Part shown: piece by piece, positions 16,905 through 26,066 of the stretch
Layout: each line of letters begins with the position of its first letter
Position numbering within the stretch: the stretch's first letter is position 1
NCBI GenBank assembly: GCA_002843155.1
Contig: PGZD01000006.1
Coordinates: 1 to 60,724, forward strand
Direction of reading: 5' to 3'
DNA length: 60,724 nt
Source: Gammaproteobacteria bacterium HGW-Gammaproteobacteria-3
GTDB lineage: Bacteria > Pseudomonadota > Gammaproteobacteria > Methylococcales > Methylomonadaceae
Made by a program: the position numbers and the translations under genes
The notes under the pieces: model-generated
Database searches by the model: none
Seen by the model: the letters and a program-made list of their open reading frames with translations, nothing else
Told to the model about the DNA's origin: nothing

Positions 16905-18797
16905 ATGCCTTTATTACGATTGAACAATGTCGCCATAGCTTATGGTACCCACGCCTTACTCGATAATGCCAATTTTCAACTCGATGCCGGTGAACGGGTG
17001 GGCTTGCTCGGACGCAACGGCGAAGGTAAATCCACCTTGATGAAAATTATCGCCGGTAATATCCAGGCCGATCACGGCGAAATCCGGCGGCAACCGGAAT
17101 TGAAGCTGGCCTGGCTGGAACAAGCGCCGCAATTGCCCGACAATGCCACTATCTACGACGCCGTCGCCGGTGGTCTGGGCGAATTGGGGCATTGGCTTAC
17201 CCGTTATCACAGCTTGTCTCTGGCGCTGGCGGATGCCGATGATAAAGCCTTGCAGGAATTAGGTGATTTGCAGCATAAACTGGAAGCCCAAAACGGCTGG
17301 CATTTTCAGCAGCGCGTCGAAACCACGCTCAGCCGCCTGAATTTGCCGCCGGATTTGCCGGTCAGCGACTTGTCCGGCGGCTGGAAGCGGCGTGTCGCAC
17401 TGGCTCAGGCTTTGGTCATCGAACCTGAAGTGCTGCTGCTGGACGAGCCGACCAATCACCTCGATCTGGAAAGCATCACCTGGCTGGAAGAGCAGTTATT
17501 GAATTTTCAGGGCGCGGTTTTGTTTGTCACTCACGACCGGGCTTTTCTGCAAAAGCTCGCGACCCGTATCGTCGATCTGGATCGCGGCCAACTGGTATCC
17601 TGGCCCGGCAACTACGACGACTATCTGCGCCGAAAGGCGGCGGCGTTGGAAGACGAGGCCAACCAGAACGCCGAATTCGACAAAAAACTGGCGCAGGAAG
17701 AAGTCTGGATCAGACAAGGCGTCAAAGCCCGCCGCACCCGTAACGAAGGCCGGGTGCGGGCGCTGAAAAAACTGCGCGAGGAACGCGCCCATCGCAGAAA
17801 TACGCAAGGCACCACCAAGCTATCATTGGCGCGCGGCGAGGCCTCGGGCAAGAAAGTCATCGAAGCTTTGAATCTTTGCAAAAGTTATGGCGGCAAGCCG
17901 GTGGTCTGGGATTTTTCCACATTGATTCAGCGCGGCGATAAAATCGGCCTGATCGGGCCTAACGGCGCCGGTAAATCGACATTATTGAAATTATTGCTCG
18001 GGCAAATTGAACCCGACAGTGGCGCGGTGGAGCAGGGAACACGCCTGCAAGTTGCCTATTTCGATCAACTGCGGGAGCAGTTGGACCCGGAAATGACTGT
18101 GGCCGACTCTATCGCCGACGGCAACGACTATGTCGAAATAGCCGGTAACAAACGTCATGTCATGTCCTATCTGGGCGATTTTCTGTTTGCACCGGCGCGT
18201 GCGCGTTCACCGGTCAAAAGTTTGTCCGGAGGCGAGAAAAACCGGCTATTGCTGGCCAGGCTGTTTACCCGGGCCGCCAACCTGATCATCATGGATGAAC
18301 CCACCAACGATCTGGATCTGGAAACGCTGGAGTTGCTGGAAGAAAAACTGGTCGATTACGACGGCACCTTGCTGCTGGTGAGCCATGACCGCGCTTTTCT
18401 CGATAACGTCGTGACCAGTGTGCTGGTATTTGAAGGGGAGGGTGTCATCACCGAATTCGTCGGCGGCTACAGCGACTGGCTGGCCTACAGCGCGCAAGAA
18501 AAAAAAGCCGTTGACAGCAAGAAAAAAGCCGAAATCATCACGGCAAAGCCGAAGCTCGATGCGCCGGAAAAGAAAAAACTCAGTTACAAAGAGCAAAAGG
18601 AACTGGACGCGTTGCCTGATGTGATCGAACAGCTCGAAACACAGCAAACGGCGATCAATGAAATCGTCAATGCCGGTGATTTTTATAAAAACGGGCAAGA
18701 ACAAATCAGCCGAAAACTCGACGAAGTCAAAGCGATTGACGAAAAACTGGAGCGGGCCTATCAGCGCTGGCAGGATCTGTCGGCTCGAAGCGATTGA
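16905..18797 (+). CDS. uup: ABC-F ATPase Uup
   Basis: From the ATG at 16905 the protein has 630 residues, close to E. coli Uup (635); a longer in-frame reading back to 16758 overlaps cinA and lacks homology. Two ABC cassettes are present: Walker A GRNGEGKS at 36-43 and GPNGAGKS, signatures DLSGGWKRR and SLSGGEKNR, and Walker B LLLDEPTNHLD and IIMDEPTNDLD. There are no membrane segments. The final ~90 residues form the charged coiled-coil Uup C-terminal domain (KKKLSYKEQKELDALPD), which binds DNA in E. coli. Uup acts on ribosomes and in branched-DNA metabolism. Confidence 0.93.
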   Translation: MPLLRLNNVAIAYGTHALLDNANFQLDAGERVGLLGRNGEGKSTLMKIIAGNIQADHGEIRRQPELKLAWLEQAPQLPDNATIYDAVAGGLGELGHWLTRYHSLSLALADADDKALQELGDLQHKLEAQNGWHFQQRVETTLSRLNLPPDLPVSDLSGGWKRRVALAQALVIEPEVLLLDEPTNHLDLESITWLEEQLLNFQGAVLFVTHDRAFLQKLATRIVDLDRGQLVSWPGNYDDYLRRKAAALEDEANQNAEFDKKLAQEEVWIRQGVKARRTRNEGRVRALKKLREERAHRRNTQGTTKLSLARGEASGKKVIEALNLCKSYGGKPVVWDFSTLIQRGDKIGLIGPNGAGKSTLLKLLLGQIEPDSGAVEQGTRLQVAYFDQLREQLDPEMTVADSIADGNDYVEIAGNKRHVMSYLGDFLFAPARARSPVKSLSGGEKNRLLLARLFTRAANLIIMDEPTNDLDLETLELLEEKLVDYDGTLLLVSHDRAFLDNVVTSVLVFEGEGVITEFVGGYSDWLAYSAQEKKAVDSKKKAEIITAKPKLDAPEKKKLSYKEQKELDALPDVIEQLETQQTAINEIVNAGDFYKNGQEQISRKLDEVKAIDEKLERAYQRWQDLSARSD

Positions 18798-18812
18798 AAA
18801 CAAATAGGGGTA

Positions 18813-18841
18813 TTGCGCCAAACTTTTAAAAAAGCTATAAT
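18813..18841 (+). promoter_or_regulatory. Sigma-70-type promoter for tRNA-Ser
   Basis: TTGCGC at 18813-18818 and a perfect TATAAT at 18836-18841 are separated by 17 bases. Transcription would begin near 18848, about 29 bases before the tRNA. No competing gene start lies in this gap. Confidence 0.7.
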
Positions 18842-18876
18842 TTCGGGTTCCAATTTTTCAATTGGATTCAAGAGCT

Positions 18877-18964
18877 GGAGAGATGGCCGAGTGGTCGAAG
18901 GCGCACGCCTGGAAAGTGTGTATACGGCAACGTATCGAGGGTTCGAATCCCTCTCTCTCCGCCA
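18877..18964 (+). tRNA. tRNA-Ser (anticodon GGA)
   Basis: An 88-base class II tRNA. The acceptor strands GGAGAGA and TCTCTCC pair, followed by G and an encoded CCA. The D-arm begins TGGCCGAGTGG, the anticodon loop reads CTGGAAA with anticodon GGA, a long variable arm (TGTATACGGCAACGTATC region) identifies serine, and GGTTCGAATCC is the T-arm. It reads UCC and UCU. An IS3-family remnant lies just downstream. Confidence 0.96.
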
Positions 18965-19046
18965 CAATCTAAAAAAGTCGCGTTCATGACTTGTATTCAC
19001 TATTCAGGCAACAACACATTTGCAGGAAAGCTAACGCTTATCCTAT

Positions 19047-19345
19047 TAGTAGACCCCAAAATCCAGGCAATAGTTTAAGATGGTGTCTATCGTAAAAAGG
19101 TAGGCGAGAATGAGTGAAAAAAACGCACGTTGATAACCACCAGTACACAAAAGGCTAAAGTGGCGCTGGAGGCTGTAAAAGGGCGCAAAACGGTTAATGA
19201 AATAGCTCAAGACTCTAGCGTTCATCCGACCCAAGTTTGGTTTATGGAAGAAGGTTTTATTGGAAAATGCCAGGAGTCTGTCGGACTTAAAGTAGGCGGA
19301 TTCAACCGTAAATTAAATCCACTTATTATCTCAAAAAATGCTTAA
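19047..19345 (+). mobile_element. IS3-family remnant (5' end of orfA)
   Basis: From about 19130 the reading STQKAKVALEAVKGRKTVNE followed by IAQDSSVHPTQV is the helix-turn-helix start of an IS3-family OrfA. The natural ATG appears to be at 19110 (MSEK...), but one A is missing from an A-run, which throws it out of frame. After about 35 residues the similarity stops and unrelated codons lead to a stop at 19345. OrfB is absent. The flank AGACCCCAAAATCC near 19050 may be the left end. It is dead DNA beside the tRNA gene and fills most of the 18965-19391 gap. Confidence 0.75.
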
Positions 19346-19391
19346 CTTAATGGCAGTGATGCTCCGCGTGAGAACCCTTGAAAACAATCAC

Positions 19392-19883
19392 TTATTCAAA
19401 CAGGCAATCGCTCAAGTCGAGGGGTTGTTTGTTCAAAGGGGATGATTTATGCCGGCAGACGGTCTGGAAAGCCTTGTCGAAGTCTGCATTGAGAAAACTG
19501 CTGGCCAGATGGGAGCAGACGCAGTATAGGTCGGAATAATGATCGGCGCGCCCCGTTGCGCACTGGTTGATTTTGTCGGATAACAGCCGCATCAATGAAA
19601 TGACAAAGCCGTCATGCCGCCATGACACCGGATGCTGTGTCACCTGTTCGCCGCGCCGGGCGATGGCGGCCAGGGCATAATAGGCAATATCGGTCAAACC
19701 GCGCAGTATTTGCTCGGTGTCGCCCGCCTTGAGCGCGTTGAAGGTTTCGCTGCCGCCCGCCATCAACGCGGCCTGGTAATGAATGATGTCCATATCGGCC
19801 AGATGCGCCGCCCCGGCGTGATCGGGTGGCGAAATTTCGGTAGCGTTCTGGAGTTGGCGTACTAATTGTAAATGTGTATTCAT
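19392..19883 (-). CDS. MazG/NTP-pyrophosphohydrolase-like hypothetical protein
   Basis: Starting from the ATG at 19883, which has a GGGGGGC ribosome site, the protein has 163 residues; the frame is open to 20042 but the extension crosses dispersed repeats. The all-alpha pattern (DIIHYQAALMAGGSETFNAL...EQILRGLTDIAYYALAAIA) has the helix spacing of MazG-like nucleotide pyrophosphohydrolases, including the EQILRGLTDIAYY segment where the E..E/D metal ligands would lie. The identification is tentative. It stands alone between an IS remnant and repeat-rich DNA. Confidence 0.5.
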   Translation of the reverse strand: MNTHLQLVRQLQNATEISPPDHAGAAHLADMDIIHYQAALMAGGSETFNALKAGDTEQILRGLTDIAYYALAAIARRGEQVTQHPVSWRHDGFVISLMRLLSDKINQCATGRADHYSDLYCVCSHLASSFLNADFDKAFQTVCRHKSSPLNKQPLDLSDCLFE

Positions 19884-20388
19884 GATGCCCCCCTTATCGG
19901 TATGATTGATAACTTTAAGTGAGTCTGGCTTGTTGGATGATCGGGTGGACAGATTGTTCAATATTTCTCGATGGCCGCATCCTACGCCAGCGTAGGAGCC
20001 CGGTAAACCTAAGCGACGAACAAAGACCAAACCTTTGGACATAAAAGATAAGTTTTGTAGGTTGGGGTTCGTTACCTCACCCCAACCTACGCACTGTTGA
20101 CGGTATTATAACGCCTGTTTTAAAAGTCGAATTTTGCTTTCGAGGTTGCCTTTTATGCCTCGAACAATCCCCGGAAACCTTGGGCGGTTTTTTTATGCGC
20201 GACCTGTAGGAGCTCGGTAAACCTAAGCGATGAACGAAGACCGGGCCTTCGGCCATTGAAGATCCACAGAGGCGGACACAGGGGCCGCCCCTGCATTATT
20301 TGTTGATTAGCTTGAAACCGGAACTCAAACCTGCGTAAACTTAGGCGTTTTTCGGGATACCGGTTGTCAACACACTCAGTGACAGGAA
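19884..20388. repeat. Gene-free stretch of dispersed repeats and hairpins
   Basis: No convincing gene is seen. Two copies of a unit containing CGGTAAACCTAAGCGA followed by GAAC(A/G)AAGACC lie at about 19991-20030 and 20205-20243; a shorter third copy is at 26888-26913. Between them a hairpin with a perfect 12-base stem (GTAGGTTGGGGT) and 10-base loop occupies 20057-20090. These look like REP-type families scattered between genes rather than coding DNA. Confidence 0.7.
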
Positions 20389-20599
20389 TATACTTCGCGC
20401 GGCCACATTTACGGTTTTCTAACGTGCTAATTTGCTCGATAGCGGCGTTGCGAAAACAGTTACATAGCTCACTATGCGCCTGTTTTCGCGCCTTGCTCTC
20501 GACTGCCTGTTCCCGACGCAGTCTACCGCTTACTTCCTTGTAAGCGTCGAACAAATTAGCTTTGTTATAAAAACCGTAAACATGACCGCACGAAGTATA
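20389..20599. mobile_element. MITE-like palindromic element, copy 1
   Basis: About 211 bp bounded by TATACTTCGCGCGG at the left and the complementary CCGCACGAAGTATA at the right, with inverted repeats of roughly 28 bp that continue into TTTACGGTTTT. A second copy in opposite orientation lies at 40843-41055 and shares the interior (TTGCGAAAACAGTT, CTCGACTGCCTGTTCC, CTTGTAAGCGTCGAAC). It codes for nothing recognisable. The right repeat contains the ATG and first codons of the downstream helicase gene. Confidence 0.85.
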
Positions 20600-22507
20600 G
20601 AATCATTTTTCAGCAACGATGGCCCTCTGGCTGAAGTCATTAAAGGGTATCTGCCGCGCGCGGCGCAGGTGGAGATGGCTTTGGCCATTGCCGATGCCAT
20701 TGTGCGGCAGCGTCATCTGATGGCGGAGGCCGGTACCGGCACTGGCAAGACTTTTGCTTATCTGGTTCCTGCGATTATGTCGGGGAAAAAAGTGATTGTG
20801 TCAACCGGCACTAAAAATCTTCAGGATCAGTTGTTCAATAACGATATACCGGTTATCCGCAAGGCGTTGACTGTGCCGTTTCAGGCCGCTTTGCTGAAAG
20901 GCCGAAGCAATTATTTGTGCACTTACCGGCTGGAAAACGCGCTGCATTCGACGCAGGGTTTTTCCAGGGAAGAGGCGGCGGCCTTGACTAAAATAAAGGC
21001 CTGGTCAAAACGCACGCGCAGCGGCGATACAGCGGACATGCCGGAAGTGGCGGAAACCGATCCGGTCTGGTTTCAGGCGACGTCAACGGCGGATAATTGT
21101 CTGGGTCAGGATTGTCCGGTTTATGACGATTGTTTTTTGGTCAAGGCCCGCAAAAAAGCGCAGGATTCGGATGTGCTGGTGGTCAACCATCATTTGCTGT
21201 GCGCGGATTGGTCGATACGCGAAACCGGCTTTGGCGAGCTTTTGCCGGATGCCGAAGTGGTGATTATCGATGAGGCGCATCAGTTGGCCGATACCGCTTC
21301 GAATTTTCTCGGCGTGTCGCTGGGCGCGAGACAGTTGAACGATCTGGCGAAAGATGCCCTGGTCGAATATTTCAAGGATGCGACCGATATACCGGAACTG
21401 CGTACCGCCTGTGAAGATCTGGAGCATGAGGTCAAGGATTTGCGTCTGGCGTTCGGCATCGAGCTGAAAAAAGGCGAGTGGCGTGAAATCGAGAGCAATC
21501 CGAAAATTTGCGCGGGACTTGATGCTCTTAAAGAGCAATTGCAGCGTTTGACGGCGCAATTGAAAATCGCCTCGGTCAAAACCAAAGGACTTGAATCCTG
21601 TTATAAACGCGCCGAAGATTTGGCGCAGCAATTGGCGGTGATTCTGGCGGCCAATGACGGCAAATGGATACGCTGGTACGAAACCCACAAAAAGACGTTT
21701 ACCTTGAGCCGCACGCCGTTGGATATAGCGGCGGAATTTCGCGCCTTTATGCAGCAGCATCGGGCGACCTGGATTTTTACTTCGGCGACCTTGAGTGTGG
21801 CCAATAAATTCGACCATTTTTCCCGAGGGCTGGGGCTTGGTGAGGCGGACAGCCAGAGCTGGGACAGCCCGTTTGATTATGCCAGCCAGTCTTTGTTTTA
21901 TCATCCCAAAGGTTTGCCGCAGCCGGCCGCCGCCGATTTTACCGAGAGCATCATCGAATTTGTCCTGCCGGTGCTGGAAGCCAGCCAAGGCCGGGCGTTT
22001 TTTCTGTTTACCAGCCACAGGGCTTTGAAACTGGCCGAAACCTTGCTGAAACAAAAAACCGGCTATCCGCTTCTGGTTCAGGGCAGCCGCCCCAAAGCGC
22101 TGTTGCTGGAGCAGTTCAAGCAGGCGGGTAATGCCGTTTTATTGGGCACTTCCAGTTTTTGGGAGGGCGTCGATGTGCGCGGCGAAGCCTTGTCCTGTGT
22201 CATTATCGATAAACTGCCGTTCGCGTCTCCGGGCGATCCGGTGTTGAAAGCCCGGCTCGATGCAATGCGGCAACAGGGGCGCAATGCTTTTTTTGAATAC
22301 CAGTTGCCGGGTGCCGTCATCGCGCTACGGCAGGGCATCGGCCGTCTGATCCGGGACATCAATGATCGTGGCGTGCTGATGGTGTGCGATCCGCGCCTGC
22401 TCAAACGCAGCTATGGCCAGATGTTTCTGGATAGCGTGCCGTCGATGCAGCGCAGCCGGGATATTGCCGATGTTCAGGCTTTTTTTAAACAAGAGCGCAA
22501 ATCATGA
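20582..22507 (+). CDS. YoaA/DinG-family ATP-dependent DNA helicase
   Basis: From the ATG at 20582 the protein has 641 residues, close to E. coli YoaA (636). It is an XPD-like superfamily 2 helicase: Walker A AEAGTGTGKT at 48-57, DEAH box in VVIIDEAHQ, and a C-terminal helicase half ending with QGIGRLIRD. Cysteines in NYLCTYR, TADNCLGQDCPVYDDC form the 4Fe-4S cluster site. YoaA-type helicases work with DNA polymerase III chi on damaged or stalled forks. The first six residues (MTARSI) are encoded by the MITE terminal repeat; conserved sequence starts at about residue 9. Confidence 0.92.
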   Translation: MTARSIESFFSNDGPLAEVIKGYLPRAAQVEMALAIADAIVRQRHLMAEAGTGTGKTFAYLVPAIMSGKKVIVSTGTKNLQDQLFNNDIPVIRKALTVPFQAALLKGRSNYLCTYRLENALHSTQGFSREEAAALTKIKAWSKRTRSGDTADMPEVAETDPVWFQATSTADNCLGQDCPVYDDCFLVKARKKAQDSDVLVVNHHLLCADWSIRETGFGELLPDAEVVIIDEAHQLADTASNFLGVSLGARQLNDLAKDALVEYFKDATDIPELRTACEDLEHEVKDLRLAFGIELKKGEWREIESNPKICAGLDALKEQLQRLTAQLKIASVKTKGLESCYKRAEDLAQQLAVILAANDGKWIRWYETHKKTFTLSRTPLDIAAEFRAFMQQHRATWIFTSATLSVANKFDHFSRGLGLGEADSQSWDSPFDYASQSLFYHPKGLPQPAAADFTESIIEFVLPVLEASQGRAFFLFTSHRALKLAETLLKQKTGYPLLVQGSRPKALLLEQFKQAGNAVLLGTSSFWEGVDVRGEALSCVIIDKLPFASPGDPVLKARLDAMRQQGRNAFFEYQLPGAVIALRQGIGRLIRDINDRGVLMVCDPRLLKRSYGQMFLDSVPSMQRSRDIADVQAFFKQERKS

Positions 22508-23187
22508 AGTTACTGGCGGTTGAAACCGCGACCGAAGCCTGTTCGGCGGCACTATTTATCGATGGCGAGGTGATCGAGCGTTTTCAACTGGCGCCGCAAA
22601 CGCATACCCGGCTGATTTTGCCGATGATCGATTCATTGCTGGCCGAAGCGGGTTTGGCCGCACGCGATCTGGACGGTTTGGCGTTCGGGCGGGGACCGGG
22701 TTCTTTTACCGGCGTCAGAATCGCTACCGGCGTGATACAAGGTCTTGCACTGGGGCTGGAATTGCCGGTGGCGCCGGTTTCCACGCTGGCGGCGCTGGCG
22801 CAGGATTATTTTGACCGGCAAACCGATACATTTGTTTTTAGCGCCATGGATGCGCGAATGAACGAGGTGTTTTGGGGCGTGTACCGGAAAAACAGCCGGG
22901 GTTTTGCCCAATTGATGGGTCAGGAGTCGGTAGGGTCTGCCGCTTCGGTGGCTTTTGAAGCTGTGCACGGCGCCGGTGTCGGCACCGGCTGGCGGGTTTA
23001 CCGCGAAGTTCTGTCGGCACGGCTCGATGGCTGGGTGACAGAGTATGAAAGCGAAAATTTACCGAGAGCGGGCGCCATTGCGGTACTGGGCGCGGAATAT
23101 TTTGCCGCCGGTCTGCAAGTGCCGGTCGAGCAGGCGCAGCCGGTTTATTTGCGCGATAAAGTAGCGAAGAAAGAATCGGAACGATGA
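22504..23187 (+). CDS. tsaB: tRNA t6A biosynthesis protein TsaB
   Basis: A 227-residue ASKHA-fold protein. It starts MKLLAVETATEACSAAL, as TsaB does, and carries FGRGPGSFTGVRIATGVIQGLA at about 60-80, the interface for TsaD. TsaB is the non-catalytic partner that positions TsaD and TsaE in making threonylcarbamoyl-adenosine at position 37 of ANN-decoding tRNAs. It overlaps the helicase gene by four bases (ATGA), the usual yoaA-tsaB order of gammaproteobacteria. Confidence 0.93.
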   Translation: MKLLAVETATEACSAALFIDGEVIERFQLAPQTHTRLILPMIDSLLAEAGLAARDLDGLAFGRGPGSFTGVRIATGVIQGLALGLELPVAPVSTLAALAQDYFDRQTDTFVFSAMDARMNEVFWGVYRKNSRGFAQLMGQESVGSAASVAFEAVHGAGVGTGWRVYREVLSARLDGWVTEYESENLPRAGAIAVLGAEYFAAGLQVPVEQAQPVYLRDKVAKKESER

Positions 23188-23228
23188 GGGTATAATGACT
23201 GCTTTTTTGTGAGTTTGGGACATAAACC

Positions 23229-23846
23229 ATGGCGCAGTTCTTCTCGATACATCCGGACAATCCCCAGGCACGCCTGATCAGCCGCGCGGTGGAGATTATC
23301 CGGGGCGGCGGGGTGGTGGTGTATCCGGCCGATTGCTCCTATGCCATTGCCTGTCATCTTAACGATAAACAGTCATCGGACAGGATACGCAGGATCAGGC
23401 AACTGGATGAGAAGCATGATTTTACGCTGGTGTGCCGGGATCTGACGCAGATTGCCCAGTTTGCCAAAATCAGTAATGATGCGCACCGTTTAATCAAGGC
23501 GCTGACGCCCGGGCCTTTTACCTTTCTTCTGGATGCGACCCGGGAAGTGCCAAGACGCCTGCAACATCCGAGGAAAAAGACCATCGGTATCCGCATTCCC
23601 GCCAATGCCATCGCCCGGCAACTGGCCGAGGCGCTGGATGAGCCTTTGGTCAGTTCCACGCTGATATTGCCGGGTGAACAGGACGCCTTCGCCGACCCTT
23701 ATGATATTCGCGACCGGCTGGAACATGAGTTGGAGCTGGTGATCGACGGCGGTATTGTCGAATATGAACCGACCACTATAATCAGTTGTGTCGCGGGTCT
23801 TGAGATAATCCGCCAGGGCAAGGGTATTGCCTCTATGTTGGAATAA
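23229..23846 (+). CDS. yciO: YciO (Sua5/YrdC/YciO family)
   Basis: A 205-residue member of the YrdC fold. AQFFSIHPDNPQARLI at the N-terminus, YPADCSYAIACHLNDK, IRQLDEKHDFTLVCRDL and KTIGIRIPANAIARQL match E. coli YciO over its full length. The family includes TsaC, which makes threonylcarbamoyl-AMP for t6A; YciO itself has at most weak activity in that reaction. Its place directly after tsaB is consistent with a link to tRNA modification. Start chosen at the ATG whose product aligns with YciO. Confidence 0.9.
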   Translation: MAQFFSIHPDNPQARLISRAVEIIRGGGVVVYPADCSYAIACHLNDKQSSDRIRRIRQLDEKHDFTLVCRDLTQIAQFAKISNDAHRLIKALTPGPFTFLLDATREVPRRLQHPRKKTIGIRIPANAIARQLAEALDEPLVSSTLILPGEQDAFADPYDIRDRLEHELELVIDGGIVEYEPTTIISCVAGLEIIRQGKGIASMLE

Positions 23847-23861
23847 CAGGATAGTAAAATA

Positions 23862-24515
23862 ATGATGAACGAGTTAAGTTTGATTCAACGGGTGGTAGTG
23901 TGGATCATGCCGGTCATTTTTGCCATTACCGTGCATGAAGTCGCACACGGCTGGGTGGCGAAAAAATACGGCGATAAAACCGCCTGGATGCTGGGGCGCT
24001 TGACTTTGAATCCGCTCAAACATATCGATCCGGTCGGTACCTTGATTCTGCCGGGGATCTTGCTGCTGTCAGGCACCGGTTTTATTTTCGGTTGGGCCAA
24101 GCCTGTGCCGGTCGATGATCGGAATTTCAAAAATCCGCGTCACGATATGGCGCTAGTGGCGCTGGCAGGACCCATTGCCAATCTGGCGATGGCTGTGGCC
24201 TGGGCGCTGTTGGCGCGGGTGGGCGTGATGCTGAATGTCGAGGCGGTTTCCATGCCGCTGATTTATTCGGGTATTGCCGGTATATCGATCAATCTGGTGT
24301 TGGCCCTGATTAATTTACTGCCCATTCCGCCGCTCGACGGCAGCCGGGTTTTGGCCGGACTGTTACCGGGCCGCCTAGCCTTTCAATATAACCGGCTTGA
24401 ACGCTTTGGTTTTATTATTTTGTTGCTGTTATTGTTTACCGGCAGCTTAGGGGTGATGCTGGGCTATCCGATGTATGTCATCCAGAAAATGTTTTTCAGT
24501 CTGGCAGGCCTCTGA
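23862..24515 (+). CDS. Site-2 protease family (M50-like) membrane metalloprotease
   Basis: A 217-residue membrane protein with about five hydrophobic segments. The first carries HEVAH at 25-29, the Zn-binding HExxH, and NLLPIPPLDGSRV near residue 155 provides the Asp third ligand. This is the short YwhC-like form without a PDZ domain. Such proteases cut substrates inside the membrane; the target is unknown. It lies 15 bases after yciO and its stop shares one base with the scpA start, as in many proteobacterial yciO-ywhC-scpA arrangements. Confidence 0.9.
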   Translation: MMNELSLIQRVVVWIMPVIFAITVHEVAHGWVAKKYGDKTAWMLGRLTLNPLKHIDPVGTLILPGILLLSGTGFIFGWAKPVPVDDRNFKNPRHDMALVALAGPIANLAMAVAWALLARVGVMLNVEAVSMPLIYSGIAGISINLVLALINLLPIPPLDGSRVLAGLLPGRLAFQYNRLERFGFIILLLLLFTGSLGVMLGYPMYVIQKMFFSLAGL

Positions 24516-25402
24516 TGACATCTGCGCAGCCGTCCGTTTTGGACAACGATGAAGCTTTGCCCCCTGTGCTTGACAGTGTGCTCGATTCATCGGCGATTCT
24601 GGCTATCATCGAAGGCGCGCCGTGCAAAGAGTTTCCGCAGGATTTGTATATTCCACCGGACGCCATGAGAGTGTTTCTGGATACTTTTGAAGGGCCGCTG
24701 GATTTGTTGCTGTATCTGATCAAAAGGCAAAATCTCGATATACTCACTATTTCCATCGCGCAAATCACCCGGCAATATATCCGTTATATCGATATGATGG
24801 CGCAGTTGCAGTTGGAATTGGCGGCGGAATATCTGGTTATGGCGGCGCTGCTGGCGGAAATCAAATCCAGAATGCTGTTGCCCCGGCAACTTGCCGCTGA
24901 CGAGGATGAGGAAGACCCCCGAGCTGAGCTCATCCGGCGCTTGCAGGAATACGAACAGATCAAGCAGGCGGCTGAAGATATCGACAGTCTGCTGCGTCAG
25001 GAGCGGGATATTTTTAACACCGCTGTCGATAGCTCCACGCTTGAAATAGCACAGCCTTTGCCCACTGTGGCGTTGCGGGAAATGCTGCTGGCCATGAAGG
25101 ATGTGCTGGGGCGCGCCGAACAATTGAGCCATCACCGGATTGTCAGGGAACCGTTATCGGTGCGTGAACGAATGTCGGCCATTCTGGAAGCCCTGGAAGG
25201 TCAGAAAAGTTTGTTATTCACCCGGTTATTTGTTGAAACGGAAGGACGGCATGGCGTTGTGGTATCATTTTTGGCGATACTTGAGCTCAGTAAAGAAGGC
25301 CTGGTCGAAATTATTCAGGCCGAACCTTTCGCGCCCATTTCGATCAGCGCCGCCCACACCAACACCACCGTCCGTACCGCTACAGCCACCGCCGCCGGTT
25401 AA
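24515..25402 (+). CDS. scpA: Segregation and condensation protein A
   Basis: A 295-residue kleisin. After a non-conserved N-terminus of about 60 residues comes FEGPLDLLLYLIKRQNLDIL, the ScpA hallmark that binds the SMC neck, then YIDMMAQLQLELAAEYLVMAALLAEIKSRMLLP. The C-terminal winged helix includes FLAILELSKEGLVEIIQ. ScpA bridges SMC heads in the condensin that organises the chromosome. The tail after IQAEPFAPISI is Thr/Ala-rich and variable. Translation is probably coupled to the protease gene upstream and to scpB 16 bases downstream. Confidence 0.93.
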   Translation: MTSAQPSVLDNDEALPPVLDSVLDSSAILAIIEGAPCKEFPQDLYIPPDAMRVFLDTFEGPLDLLLYLIKRQNLDILTISIAQITRQYIRYIDMMAQLQLELAAEYLVMAALLAEIKSRMLLPRQLAADEDEEDPRAELIRRLQEYEQIKQAAEDIDSLLRQERDIFNTAVDSSTLEIAQPLPTVALREMLLAMKDVLGRAEQLSHHRIVREPLSVRERMSAILEALEGQKSLLFTRLFVETEGRHGVVVSFLAILELSKEGLVEIIQAEPFAPISISAAHTNTTVRTATATAAG

Positions 25403-25418
25403 ATTATCAGGCATCGAT

Positions 25419-26066
25419 ATGGAGATTAAACGCATTGTCGAGGGCATTTTATTCGCCGCTCAAAAACCTTTGACGGCCAGGCAGGTGCAGCAAGTGTTCC
25501 CCGAGCTCGAACAGCCGCCGGTGCAAGACATCCAGTCAGCCATAGACGCTGTTGCCGGGGATTATGCCGACCGCGCCATTGAGCTGAGACAGGTCGCCAG
25601 CGGTTACCGGTTTCAGGTCAAGTCGGAATTGGCGTACTGGGTGGCGCGCTTGTTTGAAGAAAAACCGGCCAGATATTCGCGCGCCTTACTGGAGACTTTG
25701 GCCATCATCGCTTATCGGCAACCGGTTACGCGCGGGGATATTGAAAATATTCGGGGTGTTGCGGTCTCATCTAACATTATCCGCACTTTGCTGGAGCGCG
25801 AATGGATTCGGATTGTGGCGCATAAAGAAGTGCCCGGCCGCCCGGCTTTATACGGTACCAGCAAACAATTTCTGGATTATTTTGATTTATCCTCGTTGCA
25901 GGAGTTACCGACGTTACAGGAAGTCCAGGATTTGGCTGTGTCGGTAGCCAACAATCAGCAACCCATGCAGGTCAATAGTGAACCACAAGAAACCACAGAG
26001 CAGCAAGAATTCACCCAAAACGCAACGGAAAATACAGCACAAGACACCCCGGAAACCAGCGGATGA
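25419..26066 (+). CDS. scpB: Segregation and condensation protein B
   Basis: From the ATG at 25419 the protein has 215 residues; earlier in-frame starts lie inside scpA. MEIKRIVEGILFAAQKPLTA starts the first winged helix, ELRQVASGYRFQVKSELAYWVARLFEEKPARYSRALLETL leads into the second, and ITRGDIENIRGV-like VTRGDIENIRGVAVSSNII is the ScpB core. It forms a dimer that binds ScpA. The last about 45 residues are Gln/Glu/Thr-rich and overlap the start of rluB in another frame. Confidence 0.92.
   Translation: MEIKRIVEGILFAAQKPLTARQVQQVFPELEQPPVQDIQSAIDAVAGDYADRAIELRQVASGYRFQVKSELAYWVARLFEEKPARYSRALLETLAIIAYRQPVTRGDIENIRGVAVSSNIIRTLLEREWIRIVAHKEVPGRPALYGTSKQFLDYFDLSSLQELPTLQEVQDLAVSVANNQQPMQVNSEPQETTEQQEFTQNATENTAQDTPETSG

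Noticed and set aside
18965-19110. Prophage or island attachment site at the tRNA-Ser 3' end
   Set aside because: No direct repeat of the tRNA 3' end and no integrase gene were found nearby; only an IS3 remnant is present.
20153-20554. A 133-codon minus-strand frame
   Set aside because: It reads across dispersed repeats and the MITE; the same peptide-like pieces recur with every copy of the element, so this is not a gene.
21083-22054. A 323-codon minus-strand frame within the helicase gene
   Set aside because: It lies entirely antisense to the helicase, is basic and without family motifs, and reflects the codon bias of the real gene.
23191-23196. TATAAT before yciO
   Set aside because: No acceptable -35 hexamer 16-18 bases upstream; an extended promoter cannot be shown.
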